64,000 bases of DNA from Pseudomonas sp. KU43P. Its GTDB lineage: Bacteria; Pseudomonadota; Gammaproteobacteria; Pseudomonadales; Pseudomonadaceae. Positions within the stretch are counted from its first letter, which is position 1, and each line of letters begins with the position of its first letter. Location: positions 2,267,501 to 2,331,500 of the forward strand of contig NZ_AP019365.1 in assembly GCF_033095865.1 (NCBI RefSeq), read 5' to 3'. Below the pieces are notes generated by a model, which was given only the letters and a program-made list of their open reading frames with translations, ran no database searches and was not told where the DNA came from. The position numbers were made by a program, and so were the translations under genes. Of this stretch, positions 28,219 to 36,732 are shown piece by piece.

Positions 28219-28303
28219 AGGCGGTGGTTCCTTGGGTTGCAATCAAAGCGCCCGAACCCTCCCCGCACGGAAAGGCCCGGGCAAAAAACGGTGATCGGGT
28301 GGG

Positions 28304-29548
28304 TTACCAGAACTTCCAGGTGTAGGAGGTGATCAGGCGGTACTCGTCGTAGTCGGCGCCGTACTTCTGCTGGGTGTGCATGTTCTTCAAGTCGAATGCC
28401 AGGTCCTTGAGCGGGCCGCTCTGCACCACGTAGTTGAGCATGATGTCGCGCTCGCTTTCCTGGTCCCGGTCAAGGTCGGCGCCGCGGTCGATGTCGGTAC
28501 CTTTGGTGTAGCGGGTGAACAGCTTGAGGCCGGGGATGCCGAGGGCGGCGAAGTTGTAGCCATAGCGCAACGACCAGCTGCGCTCGTCCGGGCGGATGAA
28601 CGGGATGCTGCCCCAGTTCGGCAGCCACAGTTGCGGCACGTAGCCGTTCAGGGTCGGGAATACCGTGTCGCCGGTCATGCGTTGGTAGACGACGCCGAGG
28701 GTGTGACCGCTCTTTTCCACGCTCACCAGGCCATAGTAGGCGCGGTTGTCCACCGGGCCGCTGCGTGCGGCGCCGTCTTCCTGGTTGTTGAAGTAGCCGA
28801 TGTCGGTCTTGAACTGGTAACCGTCGGCCAAGCGCAGGGTGTGCTTGATGCCGGCGTAGTCCTGTTTGTAGATGTCGTTGAGCACGCCGTGGAAGTAGCT
28901 GCCCTGCAGGTCTGGTGTCAGCGCGTAGGTGGCGCCGGCGAAGTCGAGGCCGTCGCTGTCCTGGCTGTCAGGGGTACCGAAACGGTACAGGCGCTCGTGG
29001 TTGGACGACTCGCGGGTGACGATCGACCAGAATCGCCCGCCGACCAGGGTCAGCTTGTCGATATCGCGCGATTCGATCACCGCACCCTGGTAAATGGTGT
29101 CGAGCTGGCGGCTGGGGTCGTTGGAGGCTACCGGGTAGAACGGCCGCTGGTCACCGACCTTCACCACACTCTTGGCGTACTTGAACTTGAGCGTCGCACC
29201 GCCCCGGCTGTAGTCGTCGGAGGTCTGCTGGCGGTGGCGGCTGTAGGGCAGCGAGCCATCGTTGCCGGTGGAGTCCAGGCGCACGGCGTATTGACCGTCG
29301 AGGTCCAGGCCGACCGCCAGCGGGGTGTCGGTGTAGCCGGATTCGAACTGCAGGTCGAAGCCCTGGGACCAGTTGCCGGCCTTGGACACCGGCGCATTGT
29401 CCTGGGTGTAGTTGCGGTTCAGGTAGAGGTTCTTGATGTTCAGCGAGAGGTGGCTGTCATCGACCACGTCGGCCAGGCCGAGCTGGGGTAGAGCGCAAGC
29501 CACACACAGGCACAACGGTTTCGCACGCAGGGGCCATCCGAATTCCAT
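28304..29548 (-). CDS. OprD-family outer-membrane porin
   Basis: A 414-residue protein with an N-terminal signal peptide (about residues 1-26, cleavage after G-L-A), beta-strand-rich body and terminal aromatic F-W expected of a beta-barrel. F-L/S-x-D-S, D-x-Y-S-R-G-G-A-x-L-K-F-K-Y and the closing Y-x-W-K-F-W fit OprD-type substrate-specific channels for small carboxylates. Divergent placement across a LysR gene from the iac-like operon suggests uptake of that aromatic acid, which is inference. Confidence 0.88.
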   Translation of the reverse strand: MEFGWPLRAKPLCLCVACALPQLGLADVVDDSHLSLNIKNLYLNRNYTQDNAPVSKAGNWSQGFDLQFESGYTDTPLAVGLDLDGQYAVRLDSTGNDGSLPYSRHRQQTSDDYSRGGATLKFKYAKSVVKVGDQRPFYPVASNDPSRQLDTIYQGAVIESRDIDKLTLVGGRFWSIVTRESSNHERLYRFGTPDSQDSDGLDFAGATYALTPDLQGSYFHGVLNDIYKQDYAGIKHTLRLADGYQFKTDIGYFNNQEDGAARSGPVDNRAYYGLVSVEKSGHTLGVVYQRMTGDTVFPTLNGYVPQLWLPNWGSIPFIRPDERSWSLRYGYNFAALGIPGLKLFTRYTKGTDIDRGADLDRDQESERDIMLNYVVQSGPLKDLAFDLKNMHTQQKYGADYDEYRLITSYTWKFW

Positions 29549-29788
29549 GGGGGTATTCCTGGAAATGTGATCAGGACAAGTTCCGGGGCAGTGGGCAACT
29601 GGGCAGGGAGGGCCGCAGGTCTGCTGCCTGCTTGTCTGTCACGTTGTTCTTGTTGTTTTGGGTGTGCGTTGCACGTCAGCAACGCTAATGGGCGGGGCAG
29701 GGAGGCTCAATGACAGGGGCGGTCAATGTCGTTGCGTTTTTTGCAACGGCCTGCGTGGGGGAGGCACGGCCAGCACCTCCCGCCGAGG

Positions 29789-30706
29789 TCACAGCACCTT
29801 GCGCATCGCCTTGGCCATCTCGGTCGCCAGTGCTCGGCTCAGGTCGTCCAGGGTGCGGCCGCGGCGGGTGACGATCTGGATGTCGGTGGCGTTCATGTCG
29901 GTGCAATCGATGGCCAGCGCCTTGAAGGTGCCGGCCTTGAGCTCATCGATGATCGGCAGCTCGGCCAGCAGCGTCGCGCCCAGCCCGGAGCGCACGAAGT
30001 CGAGGATCACCGCCAGCGAGTTGGAGGTCAGCGTGGGCACGATATCCACCCCCTGCGCCTTGCACGCGTCGTCCACCAGCTCGCGCACGCGGAAGTTGGC
30101 GCCAGGCAGCACCAGCGATTCGCGGGCGATGTCGGCAAGGCTGACCCGGCTGCGCTCGGCCAGCCGGCTGTCGCGGTGCACGATCAGGCGCAGCGGCTGC
30201 GCCAGGCTGAACAGGCGGCTCAAGCAGGCCGTCGGGCTGGGGGCGAATACCACGCCCAGGTGGGCCTGATCGGTCAGCACCATGCGCTGCACGTCCGGCG
30301 AAGGTGCGCTGATGATCTCGGCCTTGTGCGCTCCATGGGCCTGGAGAAACCCCTGCAACGCATTGATCGCCCGTGCGCCCAGCAGGCCTTCGCCGATGGC
30401 GATCACCGTCGAAGCCTGCTGCTGGTGGCGCAGTTCGTCCAGGCGGTTGAGCAGCCGGGTGTGCTGGCGCTGGCGTTCGACGTAGTAATCCACGGCGGCC
30501 TCGCCGGCGCTGGTCAGGCTGATGCGGTGGGTGTCGGGGCGCACCAACTCGATGCCCAGTTCGGCTTCGAGACGGGCGATCTGCCGGCTGACCGAGGAGG
30601 TGGCGACGCCCAGGGCTTCGGCGGCGGCGCGCATGGAACCTTTGTCGTGGCTCAGGTGCAGGTAACGCAGGCGATGGTCCTGCAGTTCGATGGGGCGGCT
30701 GGGCAT
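29789..30706 (-). CDS. LysR-family regulator beside the iac-like operon
   Basis: A 305-residue LysR-type regulator; helix-turn-helix about residues 12-70 (S-M-R-A-A-A-E-A-L-G-V-A-T-S-S-V-S-R-Q-I). The variant A-T-S-S-V-S-R in place of S-Q-P-A-L-S is seen in a subset of LysR proteins. It is divergent from the iac-like operon and upstream of the OprD gene, so it probably controls one or both. The classical iac cluster uses a MarR-type IacR, which is absent here. Confidence 0.85.
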   Translation of the reverse strand: MPSRPIELQDHRLRYLHLSHDKGSMRAAAEALGVATSSVSRQIARLEAELGIELVRPDTHRISLTSAGEAAVDYYVERQRQHTRLLNRLDELRHQQQASTVIAIGEGLLGARAINALQGFLQAHGAHKAEIISAPSPDVQRMVLTDQAHLGVVFAPSPTACLSRLFSLAQPLRLIVHRDSRLAERSRVSLADIARESLVLPGANFRVRELVDDACKAQGVDIVPTLTSNSLAVILDFVRSGLGATLLAELPIIDELKAGTFKALAIDCTDMNATDIQIVTRRGRTLDDLSRALATEMAKAMRKVL

Positions 30707-30959
30707 GACCTTGACCTCGGGGCGCGGGTTTGATTGTGGTTTTCAGGCTCCCTGCCCGGCCATGCTACACCAGCTTTTTTCTCTCCGAAATCATGTGAAA
30801 AGTGTATTAAAAATTTTTCGGAATATCGGCGGGTGCGGTTAGTTTTTTTGGATGGATATTCACCCGCCTTTTTAGCTTAAATTCTATATAAATCATGAAT
30901 ATAGGCGTATTTGTTGGGGTTGTTCGGATCTGTTGCAGTGAAGAAATCGGGTTTTTAAG

Positions 30960-30985
30960 CGTGAAAATTCAATTGACAATTCACG
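30960..30985. promoter_or_regulatory. Inverted repeat CGTGAA-N14-TTCACG upstream of iacA
   Basis: Perfect 6-base inverted repeat in the AT-rich upstream region. It may be an operator for the adjacent LysR protein or for a regulator outside the window. Confidence 0.4.
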
Positions 30986-31036
30986 TAAATGACCGCAAAT
31001 TTTTGTCACCGGCACCCAAAACAAGAGAGACAGAAC

Positions 31037-31150
31037 ATGCCGCACGAACCCGCCTTTGCCCCTTTGCATGGCCGCTACCTTGCTGCAGCGAGCCCTGCCA
31101 TTTCGCCTCCTGTCTACCGACACCTGCCTCAACAAGAAAACTGCGCCTGA
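31037..31150 (+). CDS. Possible 37-residue leader peptide before iacA
   Basis: ATG at 31037 follows AGAGAGACAG, and the frame of 37 codons ends 14 bases before the iacA start codon, close to its ribosome-binding site. It has no hydrophobic segment and matches nothing I recognise; it is proline- and alanine-rich with a single Cys near the end. Its position would allow translational coupling, but it may be fortuitous. Confidence 0.3.
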   Translation: MPHEPAFAPLHGRYLAAASPAISPPVYRHLPQQENCA

Positions 31151-31164
31151 GACGGAGAAAGTCC

Positions 31165-32334
31165 ATGGATTCGCTTTGCCTGCGTGCCGCGCCCGAGTCG
31201 GCGCTTGCCTCCGGCCCTGCCTTCGAGGCTTTGCTCGACGGGGTTCGTGATCGAGCCCGTACGGGTGAGTTCGATCGCCAACGCCACATTTCCCGCGACG
31301 TGATCGATGCCTTCAAGGCTCACGGCGTCTACCGTGCCCTGGTGCCCAAGCGCTTCGGTGGCCTGGAATGCTCGCCGGGTGCGTTCTGCGAGATGATCGA
31401 ACGCATTTCCCATGCCGACGGTTCCGCCGGCTGGGTCGCCAGCTTCGGCATGAGCCCGGTGTACCTGGCGGCACTGCCGCTGGAGACCATCGCCGAGATC
31501 TACGGCAACAGCCCCGACACCGTGTTCGCTGGCGGCATCTTCCCGCCGCAGCCCGCCGAAATCGTTGCCGGTGGCTTCAAGGTCAATGGCCGCTGGAAGT
31601 ACTCCAGCGGGTCCATGGGTGCCGACATCGTTGGCGTCGGCATCGCCCCGCGCAACGGCGACAAGCTTGACCTGCCGCGCCTGGCGGTGATGCCACGCAG
31701 CCAGGCCCGCATCGAGGAAACCTGGGACACCGTCGGCCTGCTCGGCACCGGCAGCCACGACCTGCTGGTCGAGGATGTGGTGGTGGGCGAGCAGTGGACC
31801 TTCGTGCGCGGCGGCAAGCCGAACCTGGACGAGCCGTTCTTCCGCTACCCGTCGCTGTCGTTCGCCACCCAGGTGCTTTCCGTGGTCGGGCTGGGCATTG
31901 CCCGCGCCGCCCTGGACGAGCTGTCGGGCATGGCCAGCGGGCGCATCTCGGTCACCGGCGCCCCGGCTCTGGCCGACCGGCCTCTGGCCCAGGTGGATGT
32001 GGCCAAGGCCGAGGCCGCACTGCGCTCGGCCCGGGCGTTCTTCTACGAATCCATCGAGCGCGCCTGGCAGCACGTGCTGGCCGGCGACCCGGTGCCGATC
32101 GAGGTCACCAACCTGCTGCGCCTGTCCTCGACCCATGCCGCACGGGTCGCCGCCGAAGTGGCGCGCAGCGCGCAGCTGCTGTCGGGCATGACCGGCATCT
32201 ACAACGAAAGCCCGCTGGCCCGCTGCGTCAACGATGCGCAAGTGGTCACCCAGCACGCCTTCATGGGCGACGTCACCTACCAGAACGCCGGGGCGATGTT
32301 CTTCGGTAAACAGCCCCTTCCGGGCTACCTGTAA
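31165..32334 (+). CDS. iacA: IacA-like flavin-dependent monooxygenase (acyl-CoA dehydrogenase fold)
   Basis: A 389-residue member of the acyl-CoA-dehydrogenase-like two-component monooxygenases (HsaA, HpaH C2, IacA). It would use reduced flavin from the reductase encoded last in the operon to oxygenate an indole ring; IacA oxidises indole-3-acetate. The pattern W-V-A-S-F-G-M-S-P, the W-D-T-V-G-L-x-G-T-G-S-H-D block and the C-terminal F-G-K-Q-P-L-P-G-Y-L agree with my memory of IacA. ATG 31165 follows CGGAGAAAG; the longer frame upstream is intergenic DNA. Confidence 0.82.
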   Translation: MDSLCLRAAPESALASGPAFEALLDGVRDRARTGEFDRQRHISRDVIDAFKAHGVYRALVPKRFGGLECSPGAFCEMIERISHADGSAGWVASFGMSPVYLAALPLETIAEIYGNSPDTVFAGGIFPPQPAEIVAGGFKVNGRWKYSSGSMGADIVGVGIAPRNGDKLDLPRLAVMPRSQARIEETWDTVGLLGTGSHDLLVEDVVVGEQWTFVRGGKPNLDEPFFRYPSLSFATQVLSVVGLGIARAALDELSGMASGRISVTGAPALADRPLAQVDVAKAEAALRSARAFFYESIERAWQHVLAGDPVPIEVTNLLRLSSTHAARVAAEVARSAQLLSGMTGIYNESPLARCVNDAQVVTQHAFMGDVTYQNAGAMFFGKQPLPGYL

Positions 32335-32351
32335 CTCTCGGGATATTTGTC

Positions 32352-32714
32352 ATGAGCGATAACAAAGCCTTGCGCGTGCTGTTCTGCATGGGCATCAACC
32401 AGAACTTCTTCGACGCGCCGCGCGAGGAGCAACTGCAGGTGTGGGCCGCCTTCAGCGCGATGTGGAACGGCATCCACGACCTGCCCGGGGTGAACGTGCT
32501 GGGCAACATGGACGACGACCAGAGCATGGTCGGCCCGTCCGACGGCTTCCCCTGGACCACCTACCTGCTGGCCGACGTACCGGACATCCAGACCGTGCAC
32601 GCCGCCTGCAACCTGTTCCGTACCACCGCCGTGGGCGAGGGGCCGTACAAGCTGTGGCGCTACGCCAAGGTCGAGGCCCGTGTCGGCCGCGAACTGATCA
32701 TCCAGCGCGCCTGA
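32352..32714 (+). CDS. iacB: IacB-like small protein (REDY/HapK-like)
   Basis: A 120-residue protein of the family annotated REDY-like/HapK, found as iacB in indole-3-acetate clusters. Marks are G-I-N-Q-N-F-F-D near residue 14, D-D-D-Q-S-M-V-G-P-S-D-G-F-P-W and C-N-L-F-R-T-T. No signal peptide or membrane segment. The molecular role is not well established; a ferredoxin-like dimeric fold is likely. It starts 17 bases after iacA. Confidence 0.75.
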   Translation: MSDNKALRVLFCMGINQNFFDAPREEQLQVWAAFSAMWNGIHDLPGVNVLGNMDDDQSMVGPSDGFPWTTYLLADVPDIQTVHAACNLFRTTAVGEGPYKLWRYAKVEARVGRELIIQRA

Positions 32715-32729
32715 GAGGAGGACGTTTCC

Positions 32730-34013
32730 GTGACCAACCTGATTCCCGCCGTCAATCTGAGCGTCGACCCCGCCGAGCTGGTGCAGCCCGACCGCGTCCA
32801 CACGTCGTTGTACACCGACCCGGCGCTGTTCGACGCCGAGCTGGAAAAGATCTTCCACAGCACCTGGATCTGGGTCGCCCACGAGAGCGAAATCCCCGAA
32901 GCCGGCAGCTACAAGACCACCTACATCGGCAAGCAGCCGGTGATCGTCGTGCGCGACCGCAAGAAGGCCGTGAACGTGCTGCTCAACCGCTGCCGCCACC
33001 GCGGTGCCACGGTGTGCGAGCACAAGAAAGGCAAAACCAACAGCTTCGTCTGCCCGTACCACGGCTGGGGCTATGCGCTGGACGGTTCGCTGCGCGGCGT
33101 GCCGCACCCGGAAAGCTACGGCGACTGCCTGGACAAGGCCGAGCTGCCCCTGGTCAGCCTGCGTACCGAAAGCTACGCCGGCATGATCTTCGCCACCTTC
33201 AAGGATGACATCGAGCCGCTGGAAGACTTCCTTGGCGCTGCCAAGAAGTGGATGGACCTGTTCATGAAGCAGGGCGCGGGCTACGGCATCAAGGTGCCGG
33301 GCGAGCACCGTTTCCGCTTCCCGGGCAACTGGAAGATCCAGCTCGAGAACACCACCGACGCCTACCACTTCCCGCTTGTGCACAAGAGCTTCCTGTCGTC
33401 GGTGGATGAACAGACCCTGGAGCTGTTCGACTTCGTCAAGGGCCCCGGCTATGTCGAGGACTTGGGCAACGGCCACAGCGTGATGGTGATGATCCCCGAG
33501 CTGGTCGACCTGGAAGCCGACCTCGACAAACCGATCCCTGAGCGCTTCGAGTCGCTGGCCGCCGAGCTGCGCGACGAAGGCATCGAAGAGGCGCAGGTGC
33601 GACGCATCGTCCGCGCCGTGGGCGGGTCGGGCTTCAACCTCAACCTGTTCCCCAACGTTGCCTGCTCGATGGCGTTCTTCCGCGTGCTGCAGCCGATCTC
33701 GGTGACCGAGACCGAGATCCATCACTCGGTGATCACCATGGACGGCGGCCCGGCCGCGGCCAACCGCTACCGCCTGCGCCTGCACGAGCACTTCCAGGGC
33801 CCGATGGGCTTCGGCACCCCGGACGATTCCGAGGCGTGGGAGCGCGTGCAGAAGGGCGCCAATGCCGGCGAGAACCTGTGGATCATGCTCAACCGCGGCT
33901 TGCCCGGCGAACGCGCCAGTGAAGATGGCCTGGTCTCTGATGTGAGTGCCGAAACCGGCATGCGCGCGGCGTACCAGCAGTGGAAAAAGATGATGACCGC
34001 GGAGACCAAGTGA
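32730..34013 (+). CDS. iacC: IacC-like Rieske ring-hydroxylating dioxygenase, alpha subunit
   Basis: A 427-residue catalytic subunit. Rieske [2Fe-2S] ligands Cys88, His90, Cys108 and His111 are present, as are the mononuclear iron motif D-A-Y-H-F-P-L-V-H (bridging Asp210, His213, His218) and a complete C-terminal domain. In the iac pathway this dioxygenase acts late, leading to catechol. GTG 32730 is supported by GAGAGGAGG about eight bases upstream. Its TGA overlaps the ATG of the beta subunit by one base. Confidence 0.87.
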   Translation: MTNLIPAVNLSVDPAELVQPDRVHTSLYTDPALFDAELEKIFHSTWIWVAHESEIPEAGSYKTTYIGKQPVIVVRDRKKAVNVLLNRCRHRGATVCEHKKGKTNSFVCPYHGWGYALDGSLRGVPHPESYGDCLDKAELPLVSLRTESYAGMIFATFKDDIEPLEDFLGAAKKWMDLFMKQGAGYGIKVPGEHRFRFPGNWKIQLENTTDAYHFPLVHKSFLSSVDEQTLELFDFVKGPGYVEDLGNGHSVMVMIPELVDLEADLDKPIPERFESLAAELRDEGIEEAQVRRIVRAVGGSGFNLNLFPNVACSMAFFRVLQPISVTETEIHHSVITMDGGPAAANRYRLRLHEHFQGPMGFGTPDDSEAWERVQKGANAGENLWIMLNRGLPGERASEDGLVSDVSAETGMRAAYQQWKKMMTAETK

Positions 34014-34489
34014 TGAACCTCAATCTACTCAACGAAGTCACCGCCTTCATCTGGCAGGAAGGCGACATGCTCGACCACGGCGAGTACGAAGCCTGGCTTG
34101 CGCAATGGACCGCGAAAGGGACTTACATCATCCCGATCAACCCCAGGGAAACCGACTACGAGAACACCCTGAACTACGCCTACGACGACCACCACATGCG
34201 CCGCCTGCGCGTGCAGCGGCTGGTCGGCGGCGAGTCGATTTCCACGAGCCCGCAGCCGCGTACCGTGCGCAGCATTTCGCGCATTCGCGTGCTCGGCGAT
34301 GACGGGGTGAACGTGACCGTGCGCGCCGCGCAGAACATCCGCGAGTTCCGCAAGGAAAGCCTCAAGCACTACACCGCCGACCTGACCTACACCCTGGTGC
34401 GTGCCGAGGGCGGGTTCAAGATTGAGCGCAAGGTGATCAGCCTGATCAACAGCGACGATACCCTTGCCGGTATCGGCTACATCCTGTGA
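34013..34489 (+). CDS. iacD: IacD-like ring-hydroxylating dioxygenase, beta subunit
   Basis: A 158-residue NTF2-like small subunit that supports the trimer of alpha subunits. Y-x-x-W-L-A-Q-W near residue 25, W/Y-I-I-P and the R-T-V-R-S-I-S-R-I-R-V segment are typical. The ATG lies in a TGATG overlap with the alpha-subunit stop, showing tight coupling; the 11-codon upstream extension is rejected for that reason. Confidence 0.87.
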   Translation: MNLNLLNEVTAFIWQEGDMLDHGEYEAWLAQWTAKGTYIIPINPRETDYENTLNYAYDDHHMRRLRVQRLVGGESISTSPQPRTVRSISRIRVLGDDGVNVTVRAAQNIREFRKESLKHYTADLTYTLVRAEGGFKIERKVISLINSDDTLAGIGYIL

Positions 34490-34499
34490 GGGCCCGGTC

Positions 34500-35240
34500 A
34501 TGAACCAAGTCGCATTGGTAACCGGGGCCGGGCAGGGGCTGGGCCAGCGCTTCTGCGCCCGGCTGCTCGCCGCGGGCTTCGACGTGGTGGTCTCGGACCG
34601 TGACCTGGCCTTGGCCCAGGCGACGGCCGAGCAGCTCGCGGGGCAGGGCGGGCGTACCCTGGCGGTCAAGCTCGACGTCGCCAGCAAGGCGGACTTCGAA
34701 CAGGCCCTGGCCCAGGTGCTGGAGCACTTTGGTGCCCTGCACGTGGTGGTCAACAACGCGGCCGTGACCAAGACCACGCCGCTGATGCAGATCAGCCCGG
34801 AAGAGTTCGACGCGGTGGTCGGCCTGAACCTGCGCAGCGTGTTCCTCGGCTGCCAGGTGCTGGGTGCGCACCTGGCCGAGCACGGCTATGGGCGGATCAT
34901 CAACATGGCTTCGCTGGCCGGGCAGAACGGCGGCACCGCCACCGGCGCCCATTACGCGGCGAGCAAGGGCGCGATCGTCACCCTGACCAAGATCTTCGCC
35001 AAGGAATTCGCCGCCCGCGGCGTCACCGTCAACGCCATCGCCCCTGGCCCGATCGACTCGCCAGCGGTGCATGCCGCGGTGCCGGCCGAGCGTCTGCAAG
35101 GGCTGTTGGCGAACATCCCGGTGCAGCGCCTGGGCGATGCGGACTTCCTGGGCGACCTGATCGTCCAACTGGCGCGGCCCGAGGCCTACTTCACCACCGG
35201 GGCGACCTGGGACGTGAACGGCGGCCTGTACATGCGATGA
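34500..35240 (+). CDS. iacE: IacE-like short-chain dehydrogenase/reductase
   Basis: A 246-residue classical SDR. NAD(P) loop T-G-A-G-Q-G-L-G (8-15), N-N-A at 85-88, and catalytic Ser138, Tyr152 and Lys156 are all in place. In the iac scheme it works with IacA on the oxygenated indole intermediate. ATG 34500 is ten bases after the previous stop. The TGA overlaps an ATG of the next frame. Confidence 0.85.
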   Translation: MNQVALVTGAGQGLGQRFCARLLAAGFDVVVSDRDLALAQATAEQLAGQGGRTLAVKLDVASKADFEQALAQVLEHFGALHVVVNNAAVTKTTPLMQISPEEFDAVVGLNLRSVFLGCQVLGAHLAEHGYGRIINMASLAGQNGGTATGAHYAASKGAIVTLTKIFAKEFAARGVTVNAIAPGPIDSPAVHAAVPAERLQGLLANIPVQRLGDADFLGDLIVQLARPEAYFTTGATWDVNGGLYMR

Positions 35241-35260
35241 ATCACTACAGGACACCGGTC

Positions 35261-36220
35261 ATGAATGAACAATTGTTGAATGTGGTCGTGCGCAAGCGCG
35301 AGATCCAAGGGGCCGACGTGGTCGTCCTCGACCTGGGGCGCGCCGATGGCGCGGCCCTGCCGGCCTTCGAAGCCGGGGCGCATGTGGACATCCACGTGGC
35401 GCCCGGCCTGGTGCGCCAGTACTCGCTGTGCAGCGACCCGGCGGATGCCTCGGTGTATCGCCTGGGTGTGCTCAAGGACCCGGCCTCCCGGGGCGGCTCG
35501 GTGGGCGTGCACGAGGTGCTGGTGGAAGGGCGCGAGGTGCAGATCAGCACACCGCGCAACCTGTTCCCGCTGGCCGCCGATGCCCGTCGCTCGATCCTGC
35601 TGGGTGGCGGCATCGGCATCACGCCGATGATCGCCATGGCCCATGCCCTGCACCAGCAGGGCGCCGATTTCGAATTGCATTACTGCGGGCGCTCGCGCAG
35701 CCGCAGTGCGTTTCTCCAAGCCCTGGCCAGCGCGCCGTTCGCCGCATGGGTGGTCACCCACTTCGACGACGAAGACGCCGCCCAGCGCCTGGACTTGCCC
35801 GCCGTGCTGGGCGCCGCCAAGGCCGGCACGCACGTCTATACCTGCGGCCCGTCGGGCTTCATGGACTGGGTGATTGCCGGCGCTCGCCAGCAGGGCTACG
35901 CCGAGGACCACATCCACAAGGAGTATTTCCAGGTGGAGGTGGACGCCAGTGGCGCCAGCTTCGAAGTGGTCGCCGCGCGCAGCAACAAGACCGTACAGGT
36001 GGCCGAGGGCCAGAGCATCCTCGACGCCCTGGCTCAGGTTGGCATCAAGATCGACATCTCCTGCGAGCAGGGTGTGTGCGGCACCTGCATGTGCGAGGTG
36101 CTCGAAGGTGAGCCGGACCACCGTGACGTGTACCTGACCGATGAAGAGAAAGCCGCGAACGACCAGATCCTGGTGTGCTGTTCGCGGGCCAAGTCCAACA
36201 AGCTGGTGCTGGATATCTGA
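35261..36220 (+). CDS. iacF: IacF-like ferredoxin reductase (phthalate dioxygenase reductase type)
   Basis: A 319-residue electron-transfer protein for the Rieske dioxygenase. Order of domains: flavin domain (about 1-100, R-Q-Y-S at 52-55), NAD domain (about 108-220, G-G-G-I-G-I-T-P at 115-122) and C-terminal [2Fe-2S] ferredoxin with Cys268, Cys273, Cys276 and Cys306 in the C-x4-C-x2-C-x29-C pattern. I chose ATG 35261 with AGGA upstream; ATG 35237, overlapping the SDR stop, is an equal alternative adding eight residues. Confidence 0.87.
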   Translation: MNEQLLNVVVRKREIQGADVVVLDLGRADGAALPAFEAGAHVDIHVAPGLVRQYSLCSDPADASVYRLGVLKDPASRGGSVGVHEVLVEGREVQISTPRNLFPLAADARRSILLGGGIGITPMIAMAHALHQQGADFELHYCGRSRSRSAFLQALASAPFAAWVVTHFDDEDAAQRLDLPAVLGAAKAGTHVYTCGPSGFMDWVIAGARQQGYAEDHIHKEYFQVEVDASGASFEVVAARSNKTVQVAEGQSILDALAQVGIKIDISCEQGVCGTCMCEVLEGEPDHRDVYLTDEEKAANDQILVCCSRAKSNKLVLDI

Positions 36221-36231
36221 GGAGCATGACC

Positions 36232-36729
36232 ATGGTTGACGTAAACCAATTTCGCAACGCAATGGCCATGCTCGGTGGCGCCGTGTCGGTCATTACCACC
36301 GACGGCCCTGCCGGGCGCTTCGGCTTCACCGCCTCGGCGGTGTGTAGCGTCACCGACTCCCCGCCGACTTTGCTGGTGTGCATGAACCGCTCGTCGTATT
36401 CCAACGAGCAGTTCAAGGCCAACGGCGCTTTGTGCGTGAACGTGCTGGCCGGCACCCACCAGGAACTGTCGGGGGCCTTCGCCAACCGCGCGCTGAGCAT
36501 GGAAGAGCGCTTCGCCAGCACCCACTGGACCGTGCTGCAAAGCGGCGCGCCGGTGATGCAGGAAGCGCTGGTGAACTTCGACTGCCGGATCGCCCAGGTG
36601 CATGAGGTGGGCTCGCACAGCATCTTCTACTGCCAGATCGAGGAAATTCGCCACGGTGGCGCCGATGATGGGCTGGTGTATTTCAACCGTGCCTATCACC
36701 GGGTATGCGAGGCCTCGAAGGCCTGCTGA
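36232..36729 (+). CDS. iacG: IacG-like flavin reductase
   Basis: A 165-residue flavin reductase domain protein (HpaC/ActVB type) that would supply reduced FMN or FAD to the IacA-like monooxygenase. F-R-x-A-M-A-M-L-G-G-A-V-S-V-I-T near the N-terminus, G-F-T-A-S-A-V-C-S-V-T-D-S-P-P and the G-D/S-H-x-I-F-x-x-x-I pattern are characteristic. ATG 36232 is seven bases after GAGGAG; ATG 36226 is too close to it. Last gene of the operon. Confidence 0.87.
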   Translation: MVDVNQFRNAMAMLGGAVSVITTDGPAGRFGFTASAVCSVTDSPPTLLVCMNRSSYSNEQFKANGALCVNVLAGTHQELSGAFANRALSMEERFASTHWTVLQSGAPVMQEALVNFDCRIAQVHEVGSHSIFYCQIEEIRHGGADDGLVYFNRAYHRVCEASKAC

Positions 36730-36732
36730 GCC

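Larger units (their letters stand above)
30707..31164. other. AT-rich control region of the iac-like operon
   Basis: About 458 bases between the LysR gene and iacA. It is clearly AT-richer than its surroundings over 30770-31020. It holds the inverted repeat CGTGAA-N14-TTCACG at 30960-30985 and a possible 37-codon leader frame at 31037-31150. This is the likely site of promoter and operator for the operon. Confidence 0.6.
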
